This document shows positions 12,600 to 25,108 of a DNA stretch of 64,000 bases, one piece after another. A program made the translations under genes and the position numbers. Source of the DNA: Paragyromitra xinjiangensis. Lineage: Eukaryota; Ascomycota; Pezizomycetes; Pezizales; Discinaceae. The stretch is taken from contig JBCAMK010000002.1 in assembly GCA_038503065.1 (NCBI GenBank), forward strand, positions 2,728,001-2,792,000, in the 5' to 3' direction. The first letter of the stretch is position 1, and each line of letters begins with the position of its first letter. The notes under the pieces were generated by a model. It was not told where the DNA came from. It saw nothing but the letters and a program-made list of their open reading frames with translations, and made no database searches.

Positions 12600-14738
12600 T
12601 CATAGTTCGATACACCCGAAGATGGCGTTTTTGATTGCTTTTCGCTTTTTTTTCTTTCTCTTCTTAAAGTCGGCTGGGTTAGGTTGGGCTTTCGCAAAGT
12701 AATTGCTTTTTTCCACCTCTTTTTTTGTAGTGCTACTACTGTTCTTTTTCCTGTCCGGTTTTTGGTTTACAGGTAAAGGTTGGGGGAGTATCTGTGACTT
12801 GTGCCACGAATCAATTCTATTCAGGGCTAGCAGCAATAAAATCGGCTCGATTCAAATCATTTTATCTTATGAAACGTTAGATGAATGAAAATCTGTGCAA
12901 AAAAAATGGCTATTTTGAATGATACGTCAAATTTTCTAGCGTGCATAATCAAAAGCCTTGTGTCGGAGGTGATTTTGTGACTCAAAATCACACACATATC
13001 ATCTGTCAACAACCCCTTTAGATTTCTATATGGGCGTGGAATCGGGATAGTCCCGTCTCGATGACTTGTAGGGCTTTGGGGAGGGGAAAAGAAACACAAC
13101 GAGCTACATGTACCCAAGCTTATTAACATGCAGGTGTATGTATCAATGGAGTCAACCGTGATGTGGAACAATGACTTATCAAGGCAGGTCAGGGCCTATT
13201 ATGATTACGTGTCAGCACTTCGGGACAAAGCGGAAGGTTTGTTTGATATCCCAAGAAAACTCCGAAAATTACACAGCTCACAATTTATACATCTTAAGTC
13301 ATTCCCCAAGCAGAAACCTGTCAATGTCAGACGGGCCGGACCCACCCAGAAAATTTTATCACACGGTAACACATTTCACTTAACAGACGGAGCACAACTA
13401 CCGGTCAGTTTTAAGGGGCCAAAACGTCCAACCTCCACTACGGGAATCAACCTACCAAGTAGATTTGTCTGTACCTCAGCGATCAGTACATATAGTCTCG
13501 TGCCCAACGCCAGCTACAAAAAGTCTCTGCGTTATAGAGGCCTATAGTAAGTAGAGATGAGCGAGCCTAATCATCGTTCTACAGTACCTGCGGCTTAAAG
13601 CTACCAGTGGGAGTACCTAAGTTACTCATCATCATACAGCATCACTCGGCAATAAGATATTCTCTAATAAACCTATTTTAACCTAGCTCCATCCACCAAC
13701 TTTCGAGCCCCGTGATGGCCTTGCGTTGTAACGGTGGGCTGTCGGTATAATTTTCGCCCATAAGTTATTCGCTATGACCGACAGCTTCAGCCAAAGCAGC
13801 GAAAATACAAAACCGCTCAATTTCTCACATGTAAAAGCAGCGCAGTGTGATCCTATGCAAGGCCCATGGGTGTGGGAGACGTGGACATGTTGTTTTACCG
13901 GTACTCCCTCTTTCCAGATTTTTTTCTTGCTGCAAGGAATTACCACTTGCAGGATGATGACCGCAGAGCATGTTGAATGCGGGTACTAGTCCCTAAAGCC
14001 TGGATTGGAGCAGGTACCAGTTGTGATATCGCAAGTACCAAAGATACTTTCATCAATGAACCATAATGAAGGCTTATATATATAACGGTTTCAAGTAAGT
14101 TCTTTCCGAAACATGAGGATTATGCACAGAAATTTCTTTTTCTCTTTCATGTCCACTTTTTTTGCTTCCTTTCTTGGCTTCCCTGAGTTTTCCAGCTCCC
14201 CGGGCCTGATTCCCAAAAGATCTCAATTTCTTATCCTTCCTTCCCATTGTAATCCGCCAATGAGCGATCATGGTATTTTGGACCATGCGGGTCCATTTTT
14301 GGAGCCTTCTCACTCGTGACATCCTTTGCCCAGCGCGCAATACTGCTCACGGCGCGCACTAGAGTACATATAGACAGCTAAATTCGAAATTAAACCATCG
14401 ATCTCCCAAAGCACAAATGCCGAGTATCAACTAAAGTAGACTCAGTACTAGTAGCTATCCGCTCTCCGAGAGAGGGCAGAGCCTGGTCAACCCTGTCCTT
14501 GGTATAAGACGATACTCTACATATTTCCTCTCTTTCTTTATTCGCTCCATCCCTCTCCCATCCCCGTCGTTCGTCCCGTCCCGCACTGTTCTGTCACTCA
14601 CTCGCGCACCCCATCTAAAAAGACCTGCTTCGTTTCGTGCGGGCAAAAAAGAAATAATTATACCAAAAACTAATCTTATCGAGCCGCAATACGTTATATC
14701 GTTCCATCGATTCAACCGGCCAGAGAGAAATAGTAATA
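12600..14738. other. Intergenic, no supported gene
   Basis: The longest frame (13128..13547, plus strand) has no recognisable domain and atypical composition. The others are shorter and overlap one another. The region holds the bHLH 3' flank and the promoter of the gene starting at 14739. Confidence 0.5.
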
Positions 14739-16489
14739 ATGACAGCCCGTGGAACGAACCGTGTGCCAAATCGGATTAATCATAACAGCAGGGACGGAAG
14801 CAGGAGAGCCTGGGATGGAGCCCCACCTTCATCAACACTTCTTTCTGGGTTCGAGGTCACGCTATCAGGGATCAAGATCGGATTCACCAATCCTGACTCT
14901 GGAGTTGGGGATGATCCGCGGCTGAGATATAGACCAGAGTAAGTTACCCTCAGTAAGCTCGCTTTTTAAGCTTTCTTCAAGTACTGTTTGAATTTATACC
15001 ACACGCAGATATCTATTACCTATTTTACTATTTCTTTATTAGTGCCGTGTGGTTAACTCTTGTGCGCTCTCCCCGTTGCTTTTGTTGCCGATTATTGCGA
15101 GCAGGGCAGAATGCATTTCATTCGAAGGACCAAATTCTCGCGGGATGCTTGTCCCATTAGAGGAGCTGCTGCTAAAGGATAATCTTGACGGTACAATATC
15201 CGTTTTCTTTAGGAGACAGTTCAGGCGGAAAGTATGTCATCATATCATAACTCAAGAAATAAACTATGATGCCCAGGTTACTGGTATCAAATCATAGGGT
15301 TTGATTACTGTTCACTAAAGAGTCCCGAACTTTGCATTGTAGTACTATATTTTGGAAGGCAGCCCACCAAGGGTATGCGATCACATACAGGCCTACAAAA
15401 ATGAACTGAACCTGGAATTGCACATGCTCTGCTACATCACCGGTAGCGACCCACTAACCAGCGCTGCAAATTTTGTCCGAAGAGTAAGTCCCGGGACCGC
15501 TTGGTCAACCACCTTTTCAATGTTCTGTTGCAGTAGCCAAACTAACTCACGACTTATATCCCCAGGTTAAGCAAGGCCGTCAAAATATTCCTCTCGTCCA
15601 ACGCAGCACTGACTTCCCCGCCTATTCAACCTACCAACACCCTCAACCTCGTATCAGCATCCCAGCCAACAGCTGCAACTTCCGCAATCCCAGTGACCTA
15701 CCCCCACCGCAATACCGACGCAATAGCTACTATCCAGAACTAGAAATGGTGGAGCAATATCCTAGTGTATCAACGGTAGGTAGTACAGAAGGCCCCAGAG
15801 TTCGTTTCCGGGATCATCCGCCCCCGCCTGTGCCCCCGCCTGTGCCGCAACCACCGCCGGTGGAATCGTATATGCCTCTTCGCGGCGGCGCTGGCAGCTT
15901 TGGTTCGCAGTTCCGGGAATATGAGTACGGGGAGCAATTTGCGTGGGATCCGCGGGGCTTGCGGAATTCAATGGGGGATAGAGTTAGAGACGAAGGTCAG
16001 TTCGCGCGGGGCTCACGGAACGTGCGGAACGGGAGCGTGGACAGGGGAAGGAATGGATTTGAGCAGCTGCCCTCTCGAGAACTCCGGGGTTCTCGACCAC
16101 GGTCGCGGAATTCGTTAAGGGCTGAAAATGGGGAAAGAGACGAATTTGAGTCGCCGACTCCTCGGGATCCTCGACCTCAGTCAGCAACGAATGGAGATAG
16201 AGACGGGCTATTTGAACAACCACTGCCAACGCCACAACCTCAGAAACGCATGTTCGCGCTTGTCTTCAAAAGGTCACCCGCGGATCAGGGTGTTGAGATT
16301 CGACCCGCAAGCATTGACTCCTCTCACGAAACACTAATGAGGCAAGCAAGTTCACATTGGAATTTGCGGGAATTGAGGCTATATGGGCATGTGGATGGAT
16401 TGAAGATGAATTTGAATTCGCAGGTTGATTTGGATGCATACGTAAAGCTGTGTGATGGCGTCCAGAGGCTTATGGTAGATGTAGAGTAG
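14739..16489 (+). CDS. Unrecognised four-exon protein, proline/arginine-rich, 463 aa
   Basis: Exons 14739..14938, 15105..15231, 15343..15483 and 15566..16489. All junctions are GT..AG and the phases agree, giving 463 codons plus stop. The N-terminal about 160 residues look globular (GFEVTLSGIKIGFTNPDSGV, GMLVPLEELLLKDNLDGTIS, DHIQAYKNELNLELHMLCYI). A proline stretch (PPPPVPPPVPQPPP) follows, then an Arg/Gly/Asp-rich disordered part. The final about 80 residues look folded again (MFALVFKRS..., then SSHWNLRELRLYGHVDGLKM and DAYVKLCDGVQRLMVDVE). There is no signal peptide, membrane segment or catalytic motif. I do not recognise the family. The tail could be a small protein-interaction domain, but that is a guess. 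The model is supported only by splice-phase logic. Confidence 0.65.
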
Positions 16490-16750
16490 ACCAGGGGTGC
16501 GAAGCCAAGGGGAGTGCCCTAAAGGGATGCTTCTAGCCTTGTGTCGTGATACCAATTTTGGGATAATATTGCTGACACCGACGGCTTCTATGTAAAATTA
16601 AAGGGAAAAAGAAAGGGAGATGAGTGTGGCAAATGTCTGATCTCTGACACAATCAATGTCTCATGTCCTATTTGGCGAGTGACGAATTGTGATGGAATAG
16701 TTAAACCGCCTTCGATAATAAATTATAGAAGATTGGATTAGTATATCAAT

Positions 16751-18072
16751 TTAGCCTCCTCGTTCTCTTAATTTTGCCAGAGCATCCATTATGTTTGCAC
16801 TAACGCCGGCATCAGGGTCATTTCGACTACCACTCGCATCGACAAGCTGTGGTCTATTCACTTCCTTCCCTTTGTTCCGCTTCTGTTCTTCTTCAGCCTC
16901 CATCTCTGCAACAGCAATCAAAGCATCTTCATCATCTTCAACAATCCAACTACTCGGTGCCGCCCTCAAGCTGGGTTGAACATAAATATTCGTGGTTGCA
17001 GTAACATCCCCTGGGGTAAAAGATGATGACCCAATCCCTAGCTTCGCAGCTACATTTGCGCTAGTGGTTTTCTGCCGTCGAACAGAAGTGGCGGAGGAAC
17101 TCGTAGCCTTCGTAGCTTTCTTAACGCGAAACCCTTCTCGGACTGCTTTTTCGAACCGTTCCACTTTCCGCTGCCCCCAACCTGATATCATAAGAATCTC
17201 GTCGGGACTAGCATTGATGGCAGCTCTGACTGATCCAAATGTTGAGACTAGAGATACTGCATCCACCTTATTGACAGATCTTATCTGTGTTAGCACTTCG
17301 ACCATCCTGGATGTGTAATCATTTGACTGTTTTTCCTGGATTAACGTGGGCGGGGTGTGTTCGAATGATCTATAGCTCTCAAGATAGCGGCCAGCTTCGG
17401 GTGCGGTCCATGCAAGGATAAGAGTTAAGTTGTTGATCAGGGAGGTCTTGGAGAGTTCACGGAGCGGGTCGGTGTGGTTTTCAATATCGACCATGACCAA
17501 GAGAACACGAAGGTTATAATTTTTACCAAGAGCTTTGACCCGATTATAGATGTATTCTGGATGGAGACCTGTGGTAATGTTAGGGACTAGCGTATGTATC
17601 GTGGATGGACAGCATTAATTACGTACGATGATACTTGAGGCTGAGAAATAGGGCACAGGTGGTCTGACCAACAACGTAGTCAGGCACGATATCCCCATAT
17701 TCCCACGGGATGTTCTTGACGTAGGTCAAGATGGGATTGCCCTTCTGTGCGACTCGGAGAAAGCACCCAAATTCAGCCACCCGCGGAGCAGCATAGAAGG
17801 GATGACATACATACCTGTCGCGTGTTGACGATGATAGAAGAGGAGCTTCCACGTCCTACTTTCTGCGGAACCGGTTGTTTGACGACCGGTTTGCTTGAGG
17901 CTTGGTGTGGTAAAGCGGCAGCAGTAGAGGATTCAGATGGGTTATTTGATGTAGCGTTTGGTAGTAGGCGTGACGATGAAGTTGGGTTTGCTGCGTGGGC
18001 TCGTTCGGCAGCTTCTAGAGCAGCTGCAAGAGCCGCATCGTTCTCGATTTGGTCACCGTAATCGTCATCCAT
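16751..18072 (-). CDS. RAD10: ERCC1/RAD10/Swi10 DNA excision repair subunit, 397 aa
   Basis: Three exons on the minus strand: 18072..17815, 17744..17627 and 17568..16751, with introns of 70 and 58 nt; phases agree. The Rad10 core starts near residue 80 (SSIIVNTRQ, then [20 protein letters not shown]), continues through [34 protein letters not shown] and [20 protein letters not shown], and ends in the tandem helix-hairpin-helix segment ([16 protein letters not shown], then [16 protein letters not shown]). A disordered tail with an acidic Glu-rich stretch follows. The family forms the XPF-ERCC1 (Rad1-Rad10) structure-specific endonuclease of nucleotide excision repair and crosslink repair. ERCC1 itself is the non-catalytic DNA-binding partner. 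The length matches filamentous-fungal orthologues better than the shorter yeast proteins. Confidence 0.96.
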
Positions 18073-20531
18073 AAGAGAGGAAGGTGGGGGTGGGGTAGTT
18101 CCTGCGTTTCGAGTTGTTTGTGGGGTACTTGTGTATGATCACGAGTAAATATTGATTGACTGCTGCTGCTGCTGCTGCTGTTGTGTAAGAGGCTGACTGG
18201 TGACAGTTGGAGTGAAGGGAGTTGCTCCTGGCACAAGCAGAGACGCAATACGGAGAGATGCCATGATACCTGAAAACTACTCGTATATACTCTAATCTCA
18301 GGAGCCTTGGGATTGCGCCTGCTCTGTGATATATGTAGCAGTAAGACACTGAGGGATGAATTGGTTATCCTGTATGATGAAGGGGGGATGCATGTACCCT
18401 CGCCGTCCTACTCCCGATGTAGGGAAGCTCGCCCCCTTCCGCACCCATTCTGACCCACGCGGGCGGAAGTTGCTTGCGACAGATCTAAATCGGACGTGTC
18501 ACTTTGAAAGCACCAGTCCAAACACAGACTAGTGTGAAGAGACACCACGCGAAACGGCCCAACGACAGCACAGAGATGGAGAGCCCGCTTGGAATGCTCG
18601 ACACCTTCGCGCGCATTGCTTTCCCTTTTGCCCTTTCGCCGATTCCCTGCCCAGGACCCTGTCTAGACCCTCCTTTCGTTTTCCCTGCTTGCTGATGTTT
18701 CTGCCAACTGCCGGAATCTACATGCCTATACATGTACCCACAGAATACCTACATGTACATATACACGCTCCTAGGCGTTCCTCGTATGATATCGTAGCTT
18801 GCTCTTGTAAATTTTGGAGGGTTTCCCCATCTTCCTCGCATTTCTTACTCGCCGCCTTTTTGATTCACGCTGAAAGGCAATTCTGGCTGTAACCTATCGA
18901 AGCATGTAACTTAGACGTGTCAGAGCTGCCAACCACCTAGCTATAGGAAGTGATACCTTTTTTTCCCCTTCCTTTCTCTCTCGTCACAGCAAAATCTTGT
19001 GTGGCTGAGGGACAACTGACCTTGCGTTGCCTACATGCATTTGCCCGTTTTACTCGTTTCATTGAATCTTGAAGGAAGCAAAAAAATAAAATAGCTGAAG
19101 AATTTTCATTCCCCGAGCCACCTCCTCCCGCCATCCCAACACTGGTGTGCGACAGAAACGGGGAACTGTAAGCCATAATCGATGTTTCCCGTTCGTTGCC
19201 CGTAACTCTCCCACACCTCTCCTCCTAAACACGCTGGTGCTTGCTTGCTCAGTGTGTGCACACCGCACACGGTGCTCACACATCCGCCGCATAGAACGCT
19301 CACTTGCTCACTCGCTCACATTCACTTCTCTTTTCGGCGCCCAGCCAGACCCAGCCCGAAGGTGCTTAGCCATACACCACATCGATCCACACTGACCCTT
19401 ACCCATCAAGTCCACCCACGCTACCTGCCTAGGTCCTACATACTCACTCTCACTTACACACCTCACACTACAACCCCCCCATCATCTGCCCCCTCCCCTT
19501 CAACAACCTTCACTCCTCCGACCGCACTGTTCTCCTAGGTGAATCCGTTCACCTGCTATTGCTGGCCGTACGCGACACCGTCCGCTCGCTTGTCCGTCCC
19601 ATTACGCCCCATCTTGTCATTATACGCCTCGGTTGCCCGGCGTTTTTTTGGGTTCTAACTTTACCTTACAGCCGCCACGGTCATCGCCGCCGCCTAAAAA
19701 CATCCACCCGCCCAAAAACAAGAACGTCCTGACCCATCTCCTCTCCCCCTCAACCGCTCAACACTCAACACGTTCCACACAAAGGAAGAAGAAAAAGGAA
19801 TTAAAAAGCAGAAGCTACGGAAATAGAAGGCAGGCAGAGAGTGGGGAATTATAAATTGTGTGAAGGAAGATTGAAAGGGAGGAAAGATAGAGAGAGAGAG
19901 GCACAAAGTGGGAAGGGGCTCGTAAAGGAGCAGGAGGATAGGACGGGCTACGTTCTCCCTTTTGAAACGACGGAATCCGAAATATCAGAATCCATAATAG
20001 GAGGCCTGTGAACAGGATCCATTACGAAAAAGTGGGGACGGTCGGACGGTCAGAGAAGAGCCTCAAGCAGTGTTGTTCGCCATCTTCCCTCGCAGTTTAG
20101 AATACTGAATACAAGAGAGGTGAACGAAGCGCAGTGTGGTTACTGAAAAAAGGCGCCGTCTGTCCCTCGTTTCGAAAAAAAAAGGGCTACGAAGGGAAGA
20201 AAAAAAAACTTACTTTTTTCGCTTGTTTCTTGGTTACCTGGGTTTCGAAACGGTCGGAATCAAAGGGTTCGACATCATCGCCATCGACGCGAACATCACC
20301 TGGCAACGATCCACGATCGGCAACAGTGCTATCCAAGTAACCTTACAACATCAACTACCGAGAAGGATATCTTTTGTTAGACAGACTTTCGAACCTCCTC
20401 TAACTAAAGAACCCTCTAATCTTTGTCGCTGATTGACGTTGGGAGTCTTGAACTTTCCAGCGTCCCTACAATCTGTCAAAATCGGTCCAACACCACCATC
20501 ACAGACTCCCCCCCCGACCCCGTCGTCGCGT
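18073..20531. other. Divergent promoter region and long CT-rich leader of MED19
   Basis: Between the ERCC1 start (minus) and the MED19 start (plus). From about 19150 to 20520 the plus strand is strongly C/T-rich with A-rich patches, as in long fungal 5' leaders; a leader intron is possible (cttgaactttccag ends at about 20460). The overlapping short frames here are composition artefacts. Nothing else is identifiable. Confidence 0.5.
18160..18180. repeat. (CTG)7 trinucleotide repeat upstream of ERCC1
   Basis: Seven uninterrupted CTG units on the plus strand (CAG on the strand of ERCC1), about 90 bp upstream of its start codon, probably in the leader or promoter. Confidence 0.9.
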
Positions 20532-22287
20532 ATGACAACCCTCTACTCTCACAATCACCATCCTCATCCGCCTCCTCTGGATCAACCTACCCCTCAATCC
20601 CCCCCTTTCTACATGTCCGCCAACCATGCCGCTTCCAGTACCACCACTACCTCGAAGTTCCATTCATCGGTAGCGACAGGCGTCTCACCGCCACACACCT
20701 CTCCGTTGACCTCGTCGTTCTCCAGCAACTCACGGCAACTGCCTATAACTACCACCACAAATACCATTCCTACACCGGCCAGCTCAGCAGCAGGCACAGT
20801 TCCAGCAACGACGTCGCACGAAGACACGGACGGTGATTTAATGATGGAAGATGACGATAACATGCTATCCCCAAACAAAAGGCGACGGACGAGTGGCAGC
20901 TCATATGACCGGAGCGCCCCCACAGCTCCTCCAGCCCTACGACAACGAAATACCGCGTCTGGATACATGCCTGATGCCTCCCCACCAATACCCACTGAGC
21001 AGGAGCTTCTCTCGCAACCAGATGTTTCAACGTATTATTTGGTCTGCCCAAAACGTTGGTTACCCTCTTTTTCCCTTTACTCCCAGTGTGTAATACGGTA
21101 AGTTGGTAAAGGCAGAAAAAGTATGAGGGTTAACATGCAACAGCGCATCTACCTTCCCACCCAGATCTCACAGATAATCTTCCCGTTCTCTATGGTCTAA
21201 AATCGATTGCCGACTCAGTAGCTCGATTCAACCCGATAACAGGCGCCAAAAATAAGCTGCGGAAAAGTTACAAGGGTTTTATCAACGATTTGCCAGGAAA
21301 AAACGTAGTGGTAACGAAGGCGTCTCAAACAGAACAGCAGCATGCAAGCGACGAACCGGGAGGTGGCAATAAGATGGATCTGTTGGGTGCTTTAATTTCG
21401 TGGCCGGAGGAGGAATGGGTTAACCAGAATGTACATGGGAAGGAACTGAGCAAAGGGTTAGATATGAATAAGCTGCGAAAAGGGCTTACCATGTCGAAGG
21501 GTGATATTCCTGGGGTGCGTACCCCCATTTCTTTATACTTCTTTTTTTCGAGATGTGCACTTTGAGACGGCAGGTCAAGTGTGAGAACGGTGACTAACTT
21601 TTGTTCGTCCAATCAGTTTGATGCTTCCATCCTCGGCCTTGAAGAGGAGCTTCGTCGGAAAACTCCGCATGCGGCTACAACCCCTGCCGCAGTTGGAACG
21701 CCACATGTAAATGGATCGACTCCTGGGGGCGCATCCACTGTATCTGGTGGTGCTGGTGGAGATGATGTGAGGCCTAGACGGAAAAAGCGAAGAAGATATG
21801 ACGAGGTGAGCTATGAGGGATACGAACAGTTCGATGGGGAAGAGGATGCCCCGGTAAATAATGGAAGTGGAGGTAATGGTTCAGGTGGCGGGGGTATGAT
21901 GGGTGGCGGCGGTTGGAACGAGGAGAAGAAGAAGAAGAAGCGGAAGAAGGTAAGAAAGAGCTCTCGCTCGATGTTTCTCTTTGCCCTTTCCTTTGGACTG
22001 GCGGGCTGGTGCACCGCGTCAGGCGATCGGTTTTCTGCCGAGGTGGAGGGGAAGAAAAAAACTGGTTGGATAACAGTTCTTGTTATTTTGTTCATGATGA
22101 TTGGAGCCCTGCAAGAAACGTTTGCGATCTTTATCTTAGTTTAGGAGTAAACTGACACGAATCATCATAGAATCCTGACATGAATTCACCTAGCGCTGGT
22201 AGTGTTAGTGTCAGTGGCGGCATGAATATGTCACATCATGCACACCATGGCGGAATATCAATACATGGTAGTTTGTACGGGCGGTGA
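20532..22287 (+). CDS. ROX3: Mediator complex subunit 19 (Med19/Rox3), 447 aa
   Basis: Four exons: 20532..21054, 21144..21514, 21617..21949 and 22171..22287, all in phase. The first exon encodes a Pro/Ser/Thr/His-rich disordered N-terminus, a basic KRRRT patch and the start of the Rox3 domain (SQPDVSTYYLVCPK). The second continues with DNLPVLYGLKSIADSVARFN, a lysine-rich KLRKSYKGFINDLPGK and the family hallmark LISWPEEEWVNQNVHGKELS. The third exon has a Gly-rich, basic tail (RRKKRRR; KKKKKRKK), and the last adds a 38-residue His/Gly/Ser tail. This matches the fungal Rox3/Med19 family, a head/hook subunit linking RNA polymerase II to Mediator. The first in-frame ATG after the upstream stop at 20430-20432 was chosen; a spliced upstream start cannot be excluded. 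Confidence 0.88.
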
Positions 22288-25108
22288 CACATTTAGACGA
22301 TTCGTGGGTGGAGTAAAGGCAATGACTAAGTTCATTGGTGCATCTGTCATAACCTCTTCGCTGATTTCTCGACGAAAAAACATTTACCTAACCGGTAAAA
22401 GAAATATTTGAAGGGGAAAAAGCGAGTTTTTGTTAGGAGATAGAGGGGGGTTGAAGGTTAACTCTTCTCGATTCTCCGTCTTTTTTTTCTTCTGGCTTTC
22501 CTGTATCGGGGGTTTTCATCATCTGCTTTGATAGTTAGTTCATGGGATGCGTTTTCCAATTTTTTCTTTTCGTTTTTTTAGTTTCTTGATCCGTGTGCGC
22601 TCCTTTCTTGCTCTCGTCTTTTTTCTTGTGTGTCGGGTTGGGTGGGCTTTCACACGGATTATTATAGAGAAAAATGGGGCATTGGGGGTTGAATGTTGGG
22701 ATGGGACGATCATCGATCAACAAAACATTGCCATTATCGAGCTGGCCTGGGTTGGGAAAAGGTATTAGGCAGGGAAGCTTGAAAGGAAATAGGGCCACTG
22801 GTACCGCTTCATATCTGCCTGATAGATCTGTCTGCCTTGTGGCTTGGGAGCTTGGGGGGCTCGGGCTCGGGGGGGGGGGGGGGGTTAAGCGGGGTTCTGA
22901 GCTGGGCAGAACCATTTTATATATCTATCTATTGATTGATTGATTGATTTACTTTACTCTGCACGAAAGTGGGTTCTTGGGTTTTTATTGGCTTTTGGTT
23001 TTCCTGCTCTGGAGTTTTTTCCTTCCTCTTTCCTGAATTACGCTCTTGGACGATCGGTTGAGTTGTATTTTTTTATGTTTTTTGGGCCAACTGTCCGGCC
23101 TGTTTATGCCTGCATTTGCCCTGCCGTTACTTCTTTCTTCACGTTTTGCTACTATCACCTTTTACTACACCTATTATATTATCACGTTTCCCTTCGAGTG
23201 TCGATATTCCTACACTCACTCCATACAGCTTGTAACCGCACTTTCTTACTCTGGTATATTTTCAACGCACTTAATACATTCCCCTGCAAAAAAAAAAAAC
23301 ATGCCTGGAGATAAACACGCAAGTATGTACGTACTGTAAATAAAATAAACTTGAAGGATGGTTGTATCCGTACGCCTACATCAACCATTTTTGACACTTT
23401 TTTTCTATAAGAACTGGTGATTGACATAGCAGGCTATTATTTGCTATGGGTGTATGGCCGCCAGTCTGCCTTGTGCTGTGTGTAACCAGCCGCAGGCGTG
23501 ATGTTACATGACGAGGATGTATTATAGAGCCCTACTAGTATCGTGTCACTGGCATGGCCTTTTAGGAAAACAGACCGCCTCTAAATTGCGCACCTCAAAA
23601 ATTCCATCTATATAGGTTTACTGCAATAAGGTTGAACCGCCCTTGGAGTGGTTTAGGGATATTCTTGGTGGAATATCTCTGACGTGGTGGGAAAATAAGA
23701 GTGAGGTGGATGAGTCAGGAATGGAAGCCTATTAAATGGCCTTCCTCCTGAGTTACAGGGTAGTGTACCATTTAAAGTTGTGGTATAGATTGATACCTAG
23801 GTATATGGAGCTCTCCCGCCATGCGTGAGTTTATAGGCTGTTAAGATTTCTTTGTTCTTTCCCCTTTTATACCACGCCGAACGGTTTTCGAAAAGTTTGG
23901 AGCTCTAGGAATTATATATATTCTGGGTTGGTTATATTCATAGTGAATGGATGTTCTTCTGTAAGGCAAAATATAGCCATGGCGATAACAAGTGTGTTCG
24001 TATAGTAATAAGAATTCAACCAGCTAAACTACCGACCTTATTGTCACAGGTCTACTAAAGCTGCAGTATTAATTCAGGAAGTGATCGGTAGCAACTGACT
24101 TTCCGTTAGCAACTCGTAGCGCGGCCCTTTAAAGCTTCTAGATGCGTGCAAGTTTAGATATTTAGTTGCGGAAAACGAGGTACGCAAATTTTTTGGTTTA
24201 ATTTTTTAAGCCGTAGATTTTCTAGCTCTCTTTCGGTATATATCCTCAGCTCTCCATATCATCTATTTACTATTAAAAAACTAGGACACTGTGTAACCTA
24301 ATTCTGGGTTACATTATTGTAACAGAACGATTTTGCGCTCTCAATACTCTTAAGGCAGCCTTCTATTCTCTTATGAAGGCCCTTAGGCATGATAGCCAAT
24401 ATATATCCACGCCATTTTTTATGCCAATAATATTACTAAATTTATAGCTACCGCTTTGTAGCCATGATTAAAACTTATCTAAGAGGAAATCTCAATGACC
24501 ACTTGATCGAGTCTTCCAGAGTTTTGCAATATGAGACATAGGGTTGAACTCCCTAAGAATAAGGCGGTGGTTAGTTAGCGCGTAAGATTAAGAAAGTCAG
24601 TCATGCGCTTCTTCCCCACAGCACTCATCCGTATCAGAAATGGAGTATTTACAAAGGTAAGGACTTCTCCAAGGGCCTTAGCTTCAATTTACTCGAATAG
24701 GTCAACTGTGGCGTACCCAAGGGATTTATTGAAAGGAGATGCATGTGGGTTCGATCTCAAGATCCACATTGAGAGAAGTTATTATGTGCTAATATTATAC
24801 GCCGAATAGTTGATGGTGAAGGGTAATGGAAAAAACTCGCGAAAAAACTCTACTCTAGAGGCGATGGTGTGTATGCACCTAGGCAGGGTCAGGAAGATGT
24901 AGAACTCTTTCTATTTCTGGTTGCTATACCCCGATGAGTGAGACCACTGAAGTATCTCGTGGATGGCAAAGATAATGTATTTCAGGCTCCCCATCTAGTG
25001 ATTAGGCGACGAGACAGGGCTTTCTGGTGCTTTAATGCTAGGTGCCTTTTCAATTCCTTGAGAGATGGTGTATCATCAACTGCGTTTGCAGATTCTAGCT
25101 GCGGGAAA
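22288..25108. other. Intergenic with microsatellites; AT-rich decayed DNA beyond about 23.4 kb
   Basis: Directly after MED19 comes T-rich 3' flank with a run of 16 G (22869-22884) and a (TTGA)n tract (about 22932-22950). From about 23430 to 25090 the DNA is AT-rich with frequent stops in all frames. Two short frames (24603..24809 and 24938..25168) could be relics of a transposon but match nothing specific. No gene is supported. Confidence 0.5.

Noticed and set aside
13128..13547. 139-codon plus frame
   Set aside because: No domain, unusual composition and no matching upstream or downstream exon.
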